Origin: Propionivibrio sp. | GTDB lineage: Bacteria > Pseudomonadota > Gammaproteobacteria > Burkholderiales > Rhodocyclaceae | Assembly: GCA_003249625.1 (NCBI GenBank) | Contig: QKII01000431.1 | Span: 1 to 29,533 of the forward strand | Reading direction: 5' to 3' | Length of the DNA: 29,533 nt | In this document: in pieces, positions 16,875 through 24,187 of the stretch | Layout of the letters: each line of letters begins with the position of its first letter | How positions within the stretch are numbered: position 1 is the first letter of the stretch | Notes under the pieces: model-generated | Database searches by the model: none | What the model saw: only the letters and a program-made list of their open reading frames with translations | What the model was told of the DNA's origin: nothing | Made by a program: the position numbers and the translations under genes

Positions 16875-18254
16875 TTACTGCATCAGGAAGGTTGTTTCCG
16901 TGCCCGTGTCCCAGCCGTCCCACAGGAAGTCGTCGGCCTTACCGTCAGCGATCAGGCGCAGTGCGTAGCTGACCTGCTCCTTGTAGAAATCGCAGAAGGC
17001 ACCGATCCTGTCCATGCCGCCGTTCATCTCATGTGCCTCGGCCGGGCACGGCGAGCCACAGAAATGGCGGATGGCGCAGTCGTCGCATGGAGCGAAGGTG
17101 TCGACGTCGCGCGCGGTGACGGTGCGGAAGGCGCTGGATGCGAGCGCCGCCTCAATGCCGTCCTCTTCGAACAGGTTGCCGCCGTTGAAGCGTGGCAAAC
17201 CAATGAACTCGCTGCACGGATACAGGCTGCCGTCGGCGGCCAGGGCGAAGAAAGCGCGTCCTCCTCCGCACGGGGAGATGTCGCACATCAGACGCCGCGC
17301 CGTCGGCGCCAGGATGGCGAGCAGGATGTTTGCGAAGTTTGCGACCACCAGCTTGCGACCGGTCTGCGTATACAACGCGTGCGTGCGGTCGAGGGCGGCG
17401 AAGAGGGCTTTGCCCATGTCGCCGTCCGCCGGCTTGACGCCGCGGGCGCCAGGTAGCGTGCAGCGCAGGGTGTTGAGCATGCAAGTCGGCACTTCGTGTG
17501 CATGGAACAGCTCGACCATTTTCGTTAGATGCGCCAAATTCTCGGTCGTGCAGGTCGTAATCACGCTCCACGAGCCGTAGCCGCGCAGGGCGTCCATGGC
17601 ACGCAATACCTTTTCGTGCACGCTCTTGCCTCCCCACGTCAGGCGCGTGGCGTCGGTGATCCCGGCGACCGGGCCATCCAGCGAGAGACCGATGCTGACG
17701 TTCCGCGAGGTCAGAAAATCGACCGCGGCGTCATCGAGCAGCGTGCCGTTGGTCTGTATGCCGAAGGCGAAGTCGTTGCCGAATTCCTCAATCGCCGCAA
17801 AAACCGCAGCCGTGTTCATCAGCGGTTCGGCGCCGTGGAAGATCGCGCGCGGTGTGCGGCCCTCGGGCATGACAGAACGGAAATAGTCGCGCAGCTTGCC
17901 GAGCGCAGCAATCAGCCTGTCTTGCGACATGTGCTGGCCGTCGCTGCGTTGCTTGCCCGGCAGGTAGCAGTAAGTGCAGTTAAGATTGCAGCGCTCGGTC
18001 GGGTTGAGGTAAACGCCGGACGGTTTCAACTCGAAGCGCAGTGCGTGCAGTTCGCGGGCGAAGCTTTCCGCCTTGTCCTGGAAATCACGCATCAGGGGCG
18101 TTTCCGTGGCCATCGACTCGGCGATGCGCGTCTTGTCGACGAGCGCCCAAAACGCTGTATGCGGATCAGTTACAGCGGCGTAGATATCGTGGCCAATGTC
18201 CACGGGAACGAGCGGGCCGCAGGTTGCGGCCCGAGTGAAAGTGGCGTCGGTCAT
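16875..18254 (-). CDS. cbpB: Peptide-modifying radical SAM/SPASM enzyme, CbpB type
   Basis: 459-aa radical SAM maturase of a ribosomally made peptide. The SAM cluster motif is CNLNCTYC (Cys89, Cys93, Cys96), followed by the SAM-contacting FHGAEPLMN (139-147) and QTNGTLL (167-173). The C-terminal SPASM region has Cys324, 329, 347, 390, 393, 399, 403 and 421, enough for auxiliary clusters. About 80 residues precede the radical SAM core and may recognise the peptide. The start codon directly abuts the stop of the 48-aa peptide gene upstream, the usual sign of a precursor-maturase pair. From memory it fits the CbpB family, defined with CbpA and B12 riboswitches. The reaction is unknown; a sulfatase-maturase-type thioether or carbon-carbon link is possible. 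The start at 18254 has no competitor. Confidence 0.87.
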   Translation of the reverse strand: MTDATFTRAATCGPLVPVDIGHDIYAAVTDPHTAFWALVDKTRIAESMATETPLMRDFQDKAESFARELHALRFELKPSGVYLNPTERCNLNCTYCYLPGKQRSDGQHMSQDRLIAALGKLRDYFRSVMPEGRTPRAIFHGAEPLMNTAAVFAAIEEFGNDFAFGIQTNGTLLDDAAVDFLTSRNVSIGLSLDGPVAGITDATRLTWGGKSVHEKVLRAMDALRGYGSWSVITTCTTENLAHLTKMVELFHAHEVPTCMLNTLRCTLPGARGVKPADGDMGKALFAALDRTHALYTQTGRKLVVANFANILLAILAPTARRLMCDISPCGGGRAFFALAADGSLYPCSEFIGLPRFNGGNLFEEDGIEAALASSAFRTVTARDVDTFAPCDDCAIRHFCGSPCPAEAHEMNGGMDRIGAFCDFYKEQVSYALRLIADGKADDFLWDGWDTGTETTFLMQ

Positions 18255-18401
18255 TTACTTGGCCGCTTTTTTGTCCATCAACACATAGTGCGAGAGGCCG
18301 ATGCCGTCCGGATTGCAGCTCTTGCGGATGGCAATGGTCGGAGCGGCGGGCTGGCTGGTTTGTGCGGCTTGGTGATCTTGCTGTTGAACGGCTTGCGACA
18401 T
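18255..18401 (-). CDS. cbpA: Modified-peptide precursor, CbpA type
   Basis: 48-residue peptide with a Gln/Ala/Pro-rich leader (1-25) and a compact C-terminal core beginning near IRKSCNPDGIGLSHYV, with a single Cys29 and basic end KKAAK. The start at 18401 has GAGGAGAGGAA just upstream; the reading frame is open further but lies in the terminator hairpin. The next gene, the radical SAM enzyme, begins immediately after the stop. Expression is predicted to be controlled by the upstream riboswitch and terminator. From memory the family name is CbpA (cobalamin riboswitch-associated precursor). The mature product and its role are not known. No exporter or dedicated protease lies beside it. Confidence 0.85.
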   Translation of the reverse strand: MSQAVQQQDHQAAQTSQPAAPTIAIRKSCNPDGIGLSHYVLMDKKAAK

Positions 18402-18425
18402 GTTCCTCTCCTCGGGAAATTCAAA

Positions 18426-18480
18426 TGAAAAAGGGCTCCGGCTGAAAGTACGCGGCTGCATACCCTCAGCCGGAGCCCTT
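18426..18480 (-). terminator. Riboswitch expression-platform terminator
   Basis: Perfect 15-bp stem pairing 18466-18480 with 18431-18445 (arms begin AAGGGCTCCGG on the minus strand), a 20-nt loop, then five T's in the transcript direction. It sits between the cobalamin aptamer and the cbpA ribosome site, the position expected for transcription attenuation. The 5' arm overlaps bases (18471-18476) that can alternatively pair with 18487-18492. Confidence 0.9.
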
Positions 18481-18486
18481 GCCAAA

Positions 18487-18666
18487 GCTCCGCTTCAGTC
18501 CGACACGTCTTCTGGCTACCGGATCAGCCTAAGCGCTGCGCCTTCCCGGCGGAGTGTTCTCCGTCAGTGGCTGGTCGTTGCCGACCGTGCAGCGTTCGTC
18601 CCCGGATACAGCGGCGGGCCCGCCACGGATTTGCACCGTGTTCCGTTTCGTCGAAATGAATGGAGC
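18487..18666 (-). promoter_or_regulatory. Cobalamin riboswitch upstream of cbpAB
   Basis: On the minus strand the leader contains, in order, ACACGGTGCAAATCCGTGGC, GGGCCCGCCGCTGTATCC, GCCACTG, GGGAAGGC and a B12-box-like AGCCAGAAGACGTGTCGG. These are the conserved segments of the B12-binding aptamer in correct order and spacing. A P1 stem can close it: GCTCC...TTCA (from 18666) with TGAA...GGAGC (to 18487). It is followed by an intrinsic terminator, so binding of a cobalamin should reduce cbpA-cbpB transcription. Which cobalamin is bound cannot be told from sequence. Confidence 0.93.
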
Positions 18667-18670
18667 GCAC

Positions 18671-18700
18671 ATTCTCCTTGACCGCGGGGCGGCGGGTCAA
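18671..18700 (-). promoter_or_regulatory. Candidate promoter with inverted repeat for the riboswitch-cbpAB unit
   Basis: Minus-strand TTGACC (complement of 18695-18700), an 18-nt spacer and GAGAAT (complement of 18671-18676) form a modest sigma-70 promoter; transcription would start just before the aptamer P1 stem. The -35 lies inside a perfect inverted repeat CTTGACC-N11-GGTCAAG (18677-18701), a possible repressor or activator site. Confidence 0.45.
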
Positions 18701-18718
18701 GTGATTGTCATCGGGCGG

Positions 18719-19357
18719 CTACTCATGCCAGGCGCGCAGGATGATGTCGCGGATGACGTGTAGCTTGCGGTGGAAAAAATGATCCGCCCCGGGGATGACG
18801 GTGATCGGAAGTTCGAGCGGTTCGGCCCAGGCGAGAACGTTTGCGAGCGGGACCGTTGTGTCCACCGACCCGTGAATGACCAGCGTGTCCTTGTCGACCG
18901 CAGCCGTTGCGTAGTTCCGCGCACCTTCGACGTGGCCGGCGGCAGTGCCGATCAGGATCAGTCGCCGGGCTGGTTGACCGGCGTTGGCCAGTGCACTGGC
19001 TACGTGCGATTGCACATAGGCCCCAAATGAAAAGCCCGCCAGTACGACGGGCAGTTCGCCGAAAATTCGTCTTGCCTCGTCGAGGACCGCCAGCATGTCC
19101 TCAGTTTCACCGTGCCCCTCGTCATGTTTCCCAGTACTGGCACCTACGCCGCGAAAATTGGGGCTCAACACGGCGCAACCGAGTCGCGCGAGCGTGCTGG
19201 CCACGGTGTGCACGACCTTGTTTTCGTTGGTGCCGCCGAACAGCGGATGCGGATGGCAAACCAGAGCTATGCCCAGAGGATCCTCTGGTGTATCGACCCG
19301 CGTCTCGATATTCCCAGACGGGCCATCGATGGAAATCGTTCGAGTGGTCGGTTTCAT
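18719..19357 (-). CDS. Alpha/beta hydrolase (COG2945-type)
   Basis: 212-aa serine hydrolase of the small alpha/beta family. The oxyanion region is VCHPHPLFGGT (33-43), then NFRGVGASTG; the nucleophile elbow is AGFSFGAY with Ser110; a candidate acid is the Asp of IHGSVDTTVP and the His of PGADHFFH. No signal peptide is seen, so it should be cytoplasmic. Substrate unknown. It abuts the ferredoxin gene upstream with no gap, so the two are one transcript, and it ends shortly before the cbpAB promoter. Peptide or ester hydrolysis linked to CbpA would be speculation. Confidence 0.88.
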   Translation of the reverse strand: MKPTTRTISIDGPSGNIETRVDTPEDPLGIALVCHPHPLFGGTNENKVVHTVASTLARLGCAVLSPNFRGVGASTGKHDEGHGETEDMLAVLDEARRIFGELPVVLAGFSFGAYVQSHVASALANAGQPARRLILIGTAAGHVEGARNYATAAVDKDTLVIHGSVDTTVPLANVLAWAEPLELPITVIPGADHFFHRKLHVIRDIILRAWHE

Positions 19358-19666
19358 CTAGATCTCGAGGCGCTTCACAACACGCCCCTGGATTAGATGT
19401 TCCTGAATGATTTCCTCAATATCGTCCGTATCAACATACTGATACCACACTGCCTCGGGATAGACGACGAGAACAGGCCCTTCGTCGCACCGATCCAGAC
19501 ACCCCGCCCTGTTGATTCGAATATTTCCTTTTCCCTTAAGTTTCAACTCGGCAACGCGTTCCTTTGCATAGGTCTGAGCGTCGGTTGCGCCGAGGTTGTT
19601 GCAGCAGGTCTCGCCATTTTCCCGCTGGTTACAGCAAAAAAAGACGTGGTGTTTGAAGTAGCTCAT
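19358..19666 (-). CDS. Thioredoxin-like [2Fe-2S] ferredoxin
   Basis: 102-aa protein of the thioredoxin-fold 2Fe-2S ferredoxin family (Aquifex ferredoxin/NuoE-like). Cysteines at 11, 12, 21, 22, 56 and 60 include the expected pairs, with INRAGCLDRCDEGPVLVVYPE as the C-terminal cluster block. Full-length for the family. A GAGGA precedes the ATG. It is the first gene of a two-gene unit with the hydrolase, which starts directly after its stop, and it lies 33 bp downstream of the VanZ gene. Its partner enzyme is not identified; serving the radical SAM enzyme as reductant is possible but unproven. Confidence 0.92.
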   Translation of the reverse strand: MSYFKHHVFFCCNQRENGETCCNNLGATDAQTYAKERVAELKLKGKGNIRINRAGCLDRCDEGPVLVVYPEAVWYQYVDTDDIEEIIQEHLIQGRVVKRLEI

Positions 19667-19699
19667 GGTGTGGTCCTCTAGTAACTTTCGATCGCAGGG

Positions 19700-20884
19700 C
19701 TAAATGCGTCGAACGAGCAGTATCAGGTAGGGAAGCGACAAAAACGGCCAGAAACTGGCAGTTAGTCGCGTAAGACCATTGAAGTTGAGAAAGTGTCCCT
19801 GGCGCCAGGCGGTCAGTGCGGCGACAGAGTACGGGTTGAACGGGGTAATGTTGACGAGGACCGTGCCAGCCATAAGCGCGAGTCCGGCAAGTGCAATGCG
19901 GACAGGGCGCGGCAGGAACTGTGATATCAGCAAGAGAACCCCTCCGATCGCGAGTCCCAAGCCGGCGCCGGGCGAAAGCCAGGCAAAGGCACTTTGAGGT
20001 CCGATCAGAATGATGGCCCCCAATGTGCGGACAAACAGGGCAAAAAGAAAAAAACCGAGCAAGGCTTGGTAAACGACACCGTTCGGCGGGAGAAAGGTTC
20101 GTATCAACAGACCGACGGCGAGCATATTGCAGATGATGATGCCGGTTTCCATGGCAAAAAAGGAATGTGCTGCATACGGAACGGGGGGGACGATGCCGAA
20201 TAGCTGGCGCAAGTCTCCAGACCCAAACAATACGGTTTCTGGAGAAAGCTGGGTAATCATCCACAGACCGGTCAAAACGAGGCCGTACTCGCTGTGGGGG
20301 ATGCGTGCCAGAAATTGCCGCTGGATACAGTCGATTTTCGCGAACATCGTTGTGCCGAACCACATTGACAGGAGCGCACCAAAGCCAGTGCCGAGCGAGT
20401 TGCAGACAAGGTCAAGGGATGAGGGGACGCGGCTTGGCAGGAATGATTGCAGGGTTTCGATGGCGAAGCTTAAGAGCGTGCCCAGCATGAATGCTTGAAG
20501 TGACGTGAGAGCATGCCCGTGCCGTGTCCTGAGAGCCTGGGCCAGAAGGAATCCGAGAGGCAGGTAGGCAGCAATGTTGACCGCCAGATCGAAAGCCGTC
20601 CAGTAACGGGGCCAGGCAGCTTCCAGAAAAACGAATGGCGAGAGTCCCGCCGATTGCCATCCGGAAAAAGGGTGCAGGCTGGCGTAGATGATCAGAAGCA
20701 AGTAGCAGCTGGCCAGATAGCGCGGCAAGCGCCAGGGGGCTGCCGGGTGATGGTCTTCTGAAGAGGCTTGAGAGGAATGCTTGCCTGTTGCCATGTTCGT
20801 ACGTGGGGGTTCGGGCAGAAGTGATTCTATCTTCGCTGGCCATTGGCGGAGTTCGTCGTCATGCATTTTTTCCAGAAAAGTCAT
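19700..20884 (-). CDS. VanZ-family polytopic membrane protein
   Basis: 394-aa membrane protein. After a hydrophilic N-terminus (about 50 residues) comes a VanZ-like domain: YLLLIIYASLHPFSGW, FDLAVNIAAYLPLGFLLA, and an SFAIETLQSFLPSRVPSSLDL block with a conserved Glu/Gln. Several further hydrophobic helices run to the C-terminus LPYLILLVRR. VanZ domains are found in glycopeptide-resistance and many unrelated envelope proteins; no clear function follows. The start is uncertain: 20884, 20866 and 20794 are all possible ATGs without a strong Shine-Dalgarno, and the longest is given. Confidence 0.8.
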   Translation of the reverse strand: MTFLEKMHDDELRQWPAKIESLLPEPPRTNMATGKHSSQASSEDHHPAAPWRLPRYLASCYLLLIIYASLHPFSGWQSAGLSPFVFLEAAWPRYWTAFDLAVNIAAYLPLGFLLAQALRTRHGHALTSLQAFMLGTLLSFAIETLQSFLPSRVPSSLDLVCNSLGTGFGALLSMWFGTTMFAKIDCIQRQFLARIPHSEYGLVLTGLWMITQLSPETVLFGSGDLRQLFGIVPPVPYAAHSFFAMETGIIICNMLAVGLLIRTFLPPNGVVYQALLGFFLFALFVRTLGAIILIGPQSAFAWLSPGAGLGLAIGGVLLLISQFLPRPVRIALAGLALMAGTVLVNITPFNPYSVAALTAWRQGHFLNFNGLTRLTASFWPFLSLPYLILLVRRI

Positions 20885-21139
20885 GAGGTTGACAAAACTT
20901 CGCTCGATGAATAAAGTTCGGGCTCTCCCGCACTGCGGAGGCTGTTGTTCAGGAGCGGCCTAGTGCGGAACTTGTCTAATTTCTTTGACTCCATTACTGA
21001 CTGACGTTCAGTTCCTGAAGCAGTTTTGCCCTGCGGCACTCCTTCCTTCCGCCGCTTCCGGGCAATGCACCCGCCTATAACCGTTTGTCGCACGGCAAGT
21101 TTGTCTGTTTGCGCGATGACAACAGTGAAAGGAGAGAGC
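20885..21139. other. Divergent intergenic region between VanZ gene and transglycosylase
   Basis: 255 bp without a gene. It contains an inverted repeat with arms AAGTTC...CGCACT (20914-20934) and AGTGCGGAACTT (20962-20973), and a short palindrome ACTGACGTTCAGT (21000-21012). The first would fold in the VanZ leader transcript. No convincing promoter pair could be assigned by eye. Confidence 0.5.
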
Positions 21140-21844
21140 ATGTCTGTCGCTATAACGCTCAAAACTTCGATGGCACGCAGTCTGGATGCCGTCTCCAGCT
21201 TTACCCAGTACGCAGTGATGGTTGTCGGACTGTTGTTCGTTCTCGGCACCGTCGGTCATTTTTTTGACGAGCAGGACGAGCCGGTTGGTAACCCCGTTCC
21301 TGCGCCGGTCGTGGAGGCTTCTGTTCCCGCAGCCCTTCCCTTGGCCGGCGATAGTCTTGCGCGGCGAGGTGTGCCTGAAGCCAAGCCTCAGTTCTCGGCA
21401 GTTCTTGGCTACTTGAAGCGCCGTTACCGTGTTTCGCCCGATGCTGTGAGGCCGATCGTCGAGGCGGCCGAGTTGATCGGCAAGGAGCGACGTATCGATC
21501 CACTGCTGATTCTGGCGATCATCGGCATCGAATCGGGGTTCAACCCGTTCGCTGAAAGTTCGCTGGGAGCACGTGGCCTGATGCAGGTGATTCCACGCTT
21601 TCATATGGACAAATTTCCCGCAGGGCTTGGCAGTCGCCATCTTTTCGATCCGGCAGTGAATATCCGTGTCGGCGTCGGTGTTCTTGAGGAGGCGATCAAG
21701 CGTCGCGGCGGGCTGGTTCCGGGGCTGCAACAGTATGCCGGGTCGTCCGATCCAGAGGGCGGCTATGCGAACAAGGTGTTGGCGGAAAAGGCACGCATGG
21801 AAAAAGCCGTGGGCCGGAACCCTGGGGCGGCTTCAAACGCCTGA
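21140..21844 (+). CDS. Membrane-anchored lytic transglycosylase (SLT domain)
   Basis: 234-aa peptidoglycan lytic transglycosylase. A single hydrophobic anchor (about residues 24-38) is followed by a Pro/Ala-rich linker, then an SLT domain with catalytic Glu131 in AIIGIESGFNPFAESS and the GARGLMQVIP motif; the final part carries DPAVNIRVGVGVLEEAI and LQQYAG. It should act in the periplasm, cutting the MurNAc-GlcNAc bond with formation of anhydro-MurNAc. The ATG at 21140 has AAAGGAGAG upstream; longer in-frame starts give an unlikely leader. It stands alone and converges with the EF-G-like gene. Confidence 0.9.
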   Translation: MSVAITLKTSMARSLDAVSSFTQYAVMVVGLLFVLGTVGHFFDEQDEPVGNPVPAPVVEASVPAALPLAGDSLARRGVPEAKPQFSAVLGYLKRRYRVSPDAVRPIVEAAELIGKERRIDPLLILAIIGIESGFNPFAESSLGARGLMQVIPRFHMDKFPAGLGSRHLFDPAVNIRVGVGVLEEAIKRRGGLVPGLQQYAGSSDPEGGYANKVLAEKARMEKAVGRNPGAASNA

Positions 21845-21854
21845 TTGCACCCCC

Positions 21855-21889
21855 AAGCCAGCCCCCTTGTCGTAGCGGGAGGCTGGCTT
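21855..21889. terminator. Possible bidirectional terminator
   Basis: Perfect 9-bp inverted repeat AAGCCAGCC / GGCTGGCTT (21855-21863 with 21881-21889) with a 17-nt loop, placed between two convergent genes. T-tracts are short on both sides, so termination may be weak or may rely on the hairpin plus other factors. Confidence 0.5.
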
Positions 21890-21904
21890 TGAGTACATCT
21901 TGGC

Positions 21905-23962
21905 TCAATCGTCTTCCAGACCGACGGTCTTGTGTCCAGCTGCAAGTTGCTGTTGTGTGCCAATAGGCACGGCAGCGTAATGCGAGAACGTAATGCTGTA
22001 TGAGCCCTGGCCGCCGGTCAGGGACTTAAGCCGGCCTTGATAATCGTCCAGTTCGGCGAGAGGGACTTTGCCGTTAATGGCCATTGTTCCAGTGCCGCGT
22101 GGCTGAGTTCCCGTAACCTGTCCACGCTTGCTTGACAGATCTCCTGATAGATCGCCGACGGAAGCCTCCGGAGCGAGAACTTCGATATCCACTACGGGTT
22201 CGAGGATGATTGGCGTCGCAGCCTGGATGGCCTCAATGGTTGCTTTCCGACCCGCGGTGAAGAACGCAATGTCCTTGCTGTCCACTGAATGGGACTTTCC
22301 GTCATGGACGACTACGCGGATGTCGTGCACTGGAAAACCTCCGACGACGCCGTCCGCAAGCGCTTGACGCACGCCTTTTTCGACCGAGGCCATGAACACA
22401 CCAGGGATAACACCGCCCTTGACCATGTCGACGAACTCGAAACCGGCTCCACGCTCCAGTGGTTCAACGCGCAGCATTACCTCGCCGAACTGGCCGGCAC
22501 CGCCGGTTTGTTTTTTGTGTCTGCAATGGCCCTCTGCCTTCTTGGTGATCGTTTCCCGGTAGGCAATTTGTGGTGGCTTTGTCGCGAGTTCGATCTTGTA
22601 TTGCTGTGACAATCGGGCCAGCTTGGTGCGCAGATGAATTTCTCCCAATCCCCGAACGACTGTTTCGTTGGTGGTCGGGTGGCGCTCAACTTTGAAACAA
22701 GGGTCCTCGATCTCAAGTTTGTGCAATACGTCGAACAGCCTTTGTTCGTCAGCCTTTCGCTTCGTTTCTACCGCCAGACCCTGCATCGGTTCCGGGAATT
22801 CGAGGGGTTTCAGATGGATGTGGTCTTCGTCATGCGAGTCGTGCAGTACGACGTCGAATTCGATCTCATCCACTTTTGCTACGGCGCCGATATCGCCCGG
22901 AACGAGGGTATCGACCTCAACGTATTCCTTGCCTTGCAGACGATAGAGGTGGCCGACCTTGAACGCGCGTTTCGCATCACCCACAAAGAGTTGTGTGTCT
23001 TTTCGAATCGTTCCCTGGTGGACGCGGAAGATGCCGAGCTTTCCAACGAACGGGTCACTGACAATCTTGAAGACGTGAGCCAGTACGTGCTTTCCCGGAT
23101 CGGGTACGGAATCGAATGCCACCGCCTCAGGATCGTCCAGTTCTCCGCTGAAAAATGGGGGAGGATTTCCTTCTGTAGGATTTGGTGCCAGTTTGGTCAA
23201 CGCGTCGAGCAACTGGGGGATGCCGGCGCCCGTTTTTGCCGAGACGAATAAAATGGGAATCAGGTGGCCGGCTCGCAGCGCCTTTTCGAAGGGGGCGTGC
23301 AGTTCTTCGATCGAGGGGTCAGTGCCTTCGTCCAGATAGCGCGCGAGCAGATCTTCATCCTCTTCCACGATCTGATCGATCAGTGCACGATGCATCGCGG
23401 CGACCGTTTCAAAATCGCTTTCACCATCATCGTGGCCAAGGACCTCGACGACGTCCTGTCCGTGGTGCGCGGGCAAATCGAGAATCATGCACTCGCGGCC
23501 GAAGCGTTCGCGGATTTCTCCGACGAGTTTGGGAAGATCGACGTTTTCCGCGTCGATCTTGTTGATCACGATCATCCTGCACAGATTGCGCGCTGCGGCC
23601 AGTTTCATCATCCGCTCGGTCGACAGTTCAATGCCGTTTTGCGCGTTGATCACGACAAGTGCGGTGTCTACTGCGGCAAGGGCTCCGATGGCCTGCCCCG
23701 CGAAGTCCGGGTATCCCGGGGTGTCAATTACGTGGATCTGTGTATCAATCCAGTTCAGCGAGGCGATCGCGGACTGAATGGAGTGACCGAGTTCCCGCTC
23801 CAGCGGGTCGAAGTCACAAGTTGTGTTTCCTTTCTCAACAGAGCCTTTGTTGGGAATCGCGCCGGCCGCGGCGAGCAGTGTTTCGACAAGTGAAGTCTTG
23901 CCGGCAGCGCCATGGCCGACAATGGCTACAGTACGAAGGTTGACCGTGTTGTTCTGACCCAT
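21905..23962 (-). CDS. Elongation factor G-like translational GTPase (EF-G-2 type)
   Basis: 685-aa GTPase with the EF-G five-domain layout. G1 is GHGAAGKT (16-23), G3 is DTPGYPDF (80-87), G4 is NKID (134-137). Domain II covers about residues 280-390 and the IV-V part includes KKQTGGAGQFGEV and PILEPVVDIEVLAPEAS. It differs from canonical EF-G by Tyr84 in place of the switch II His, and by GHGAAGKT where EF-G has AHIDAGKT, features of the EF-G-2/FusA2 group. The true fusA normally sits in the str operon (rpsL-rpsG-fusA-tuf), which is not here. Its specialised role is not known. The ATG at 23962 is preceded by GGGGGA. Confidence 0.92.
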   Translation of the reverse strand: MGQNNTVNLRTVAIVGHGAAGKTSLVETLLAAAGAIPNKGSVEKGNTTCDFDPLERELGHSIQSAIASLNWIDTQIHVIDTPGYPDFAGQAIGALAAVDTALVVINAQNGIELSTERMMKLAAARNLCRMIVINKIDAENVDLPKLVGEIRERFGRECMILDLPAHHGQDVVEVLGHDDGESDFETVAAMHRALIDQIVEEDEDLLARYLDEGTDPSIEELHAPFEKALRAGHLIPILFVSAKTGAGIPQLLDALTKLAPNPTEGNPPPFFSGELDDPEAVAFDSVPDPGKHVLAHVFKIVSDPFVGKLGIFRVHQGTIRKDTQLFVGDAKRAFKVGHLYRLQGKEYVEVDTLVPGDIGAVAKVDEIEFDVVLHDSHDEDHIHLKPLEFPEPMQGLAVETKRKADEQRLFDVLHKLEIEDPCFKVERHPTTNETVVRGLGEIHLRTKLARLSQQYKIELATKPPQIAYRETITKKAEGHCRHKKQTGGAGQFGEVMLRVEPLERGAGFEFVDMVKGGVIPGVFMASVEKGVRQALADGVVGGFPVHDIRVVVHDGKSHSVDSKDIAFFTAGRKATIEAIQAATPIILEPVVDIEVLAPEASVGDLSGDLSSKRGQVTGTQPRGTGTMAINGKVPLAELDDYQGRLKSLTGGQGSYSITFSHYAAVPIGTQQQLAAGHKTVGLEDD

Positions 23963-24148
23963 GTTTTCCCCCAGTTCTTTTGAAAATACTCGACGTGGGG
24001 TGCAAATACGGCAATACCCAGAGTCGAGCTACCGATTACGCATGATCCAACACAACGGTTTCATTCTACGCTTTATGCCTTGCCCGCCAAGTGCCAACCC
24101 GTGTTTTCTCGATAGGTGATCGCATAACACGAAATTTCTTGATTCGGA

Positions 24149-24177
24149 TTGATGACTTGCGTGCAAACGCATAGAAT
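24149..24177 (+). promoter_or_regulatory. Promoter of tRNA-Gly
   Basis: TTGATG (24149-24154), a 17-nt spacer and TAGAAT (24172-24177), ending 10 nt before the mature tRNA 5' end. The -35 matches 4 and the -10 matches 5 of 6 consensus bases, with ideal spacing and position. Confidence 0.7.
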
Positions 24178-24187
24178 GTGCGCCTTC

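Noticed and set aside
18402..18485. Longer start for the CbpA peptide (MARAPAEGMQP...)
   Set aside because: The extension would be translated from within the terminator hairpin; the ATG at 18401 has a strong GAGGAGAGGAA site and gives the expected small precursor.
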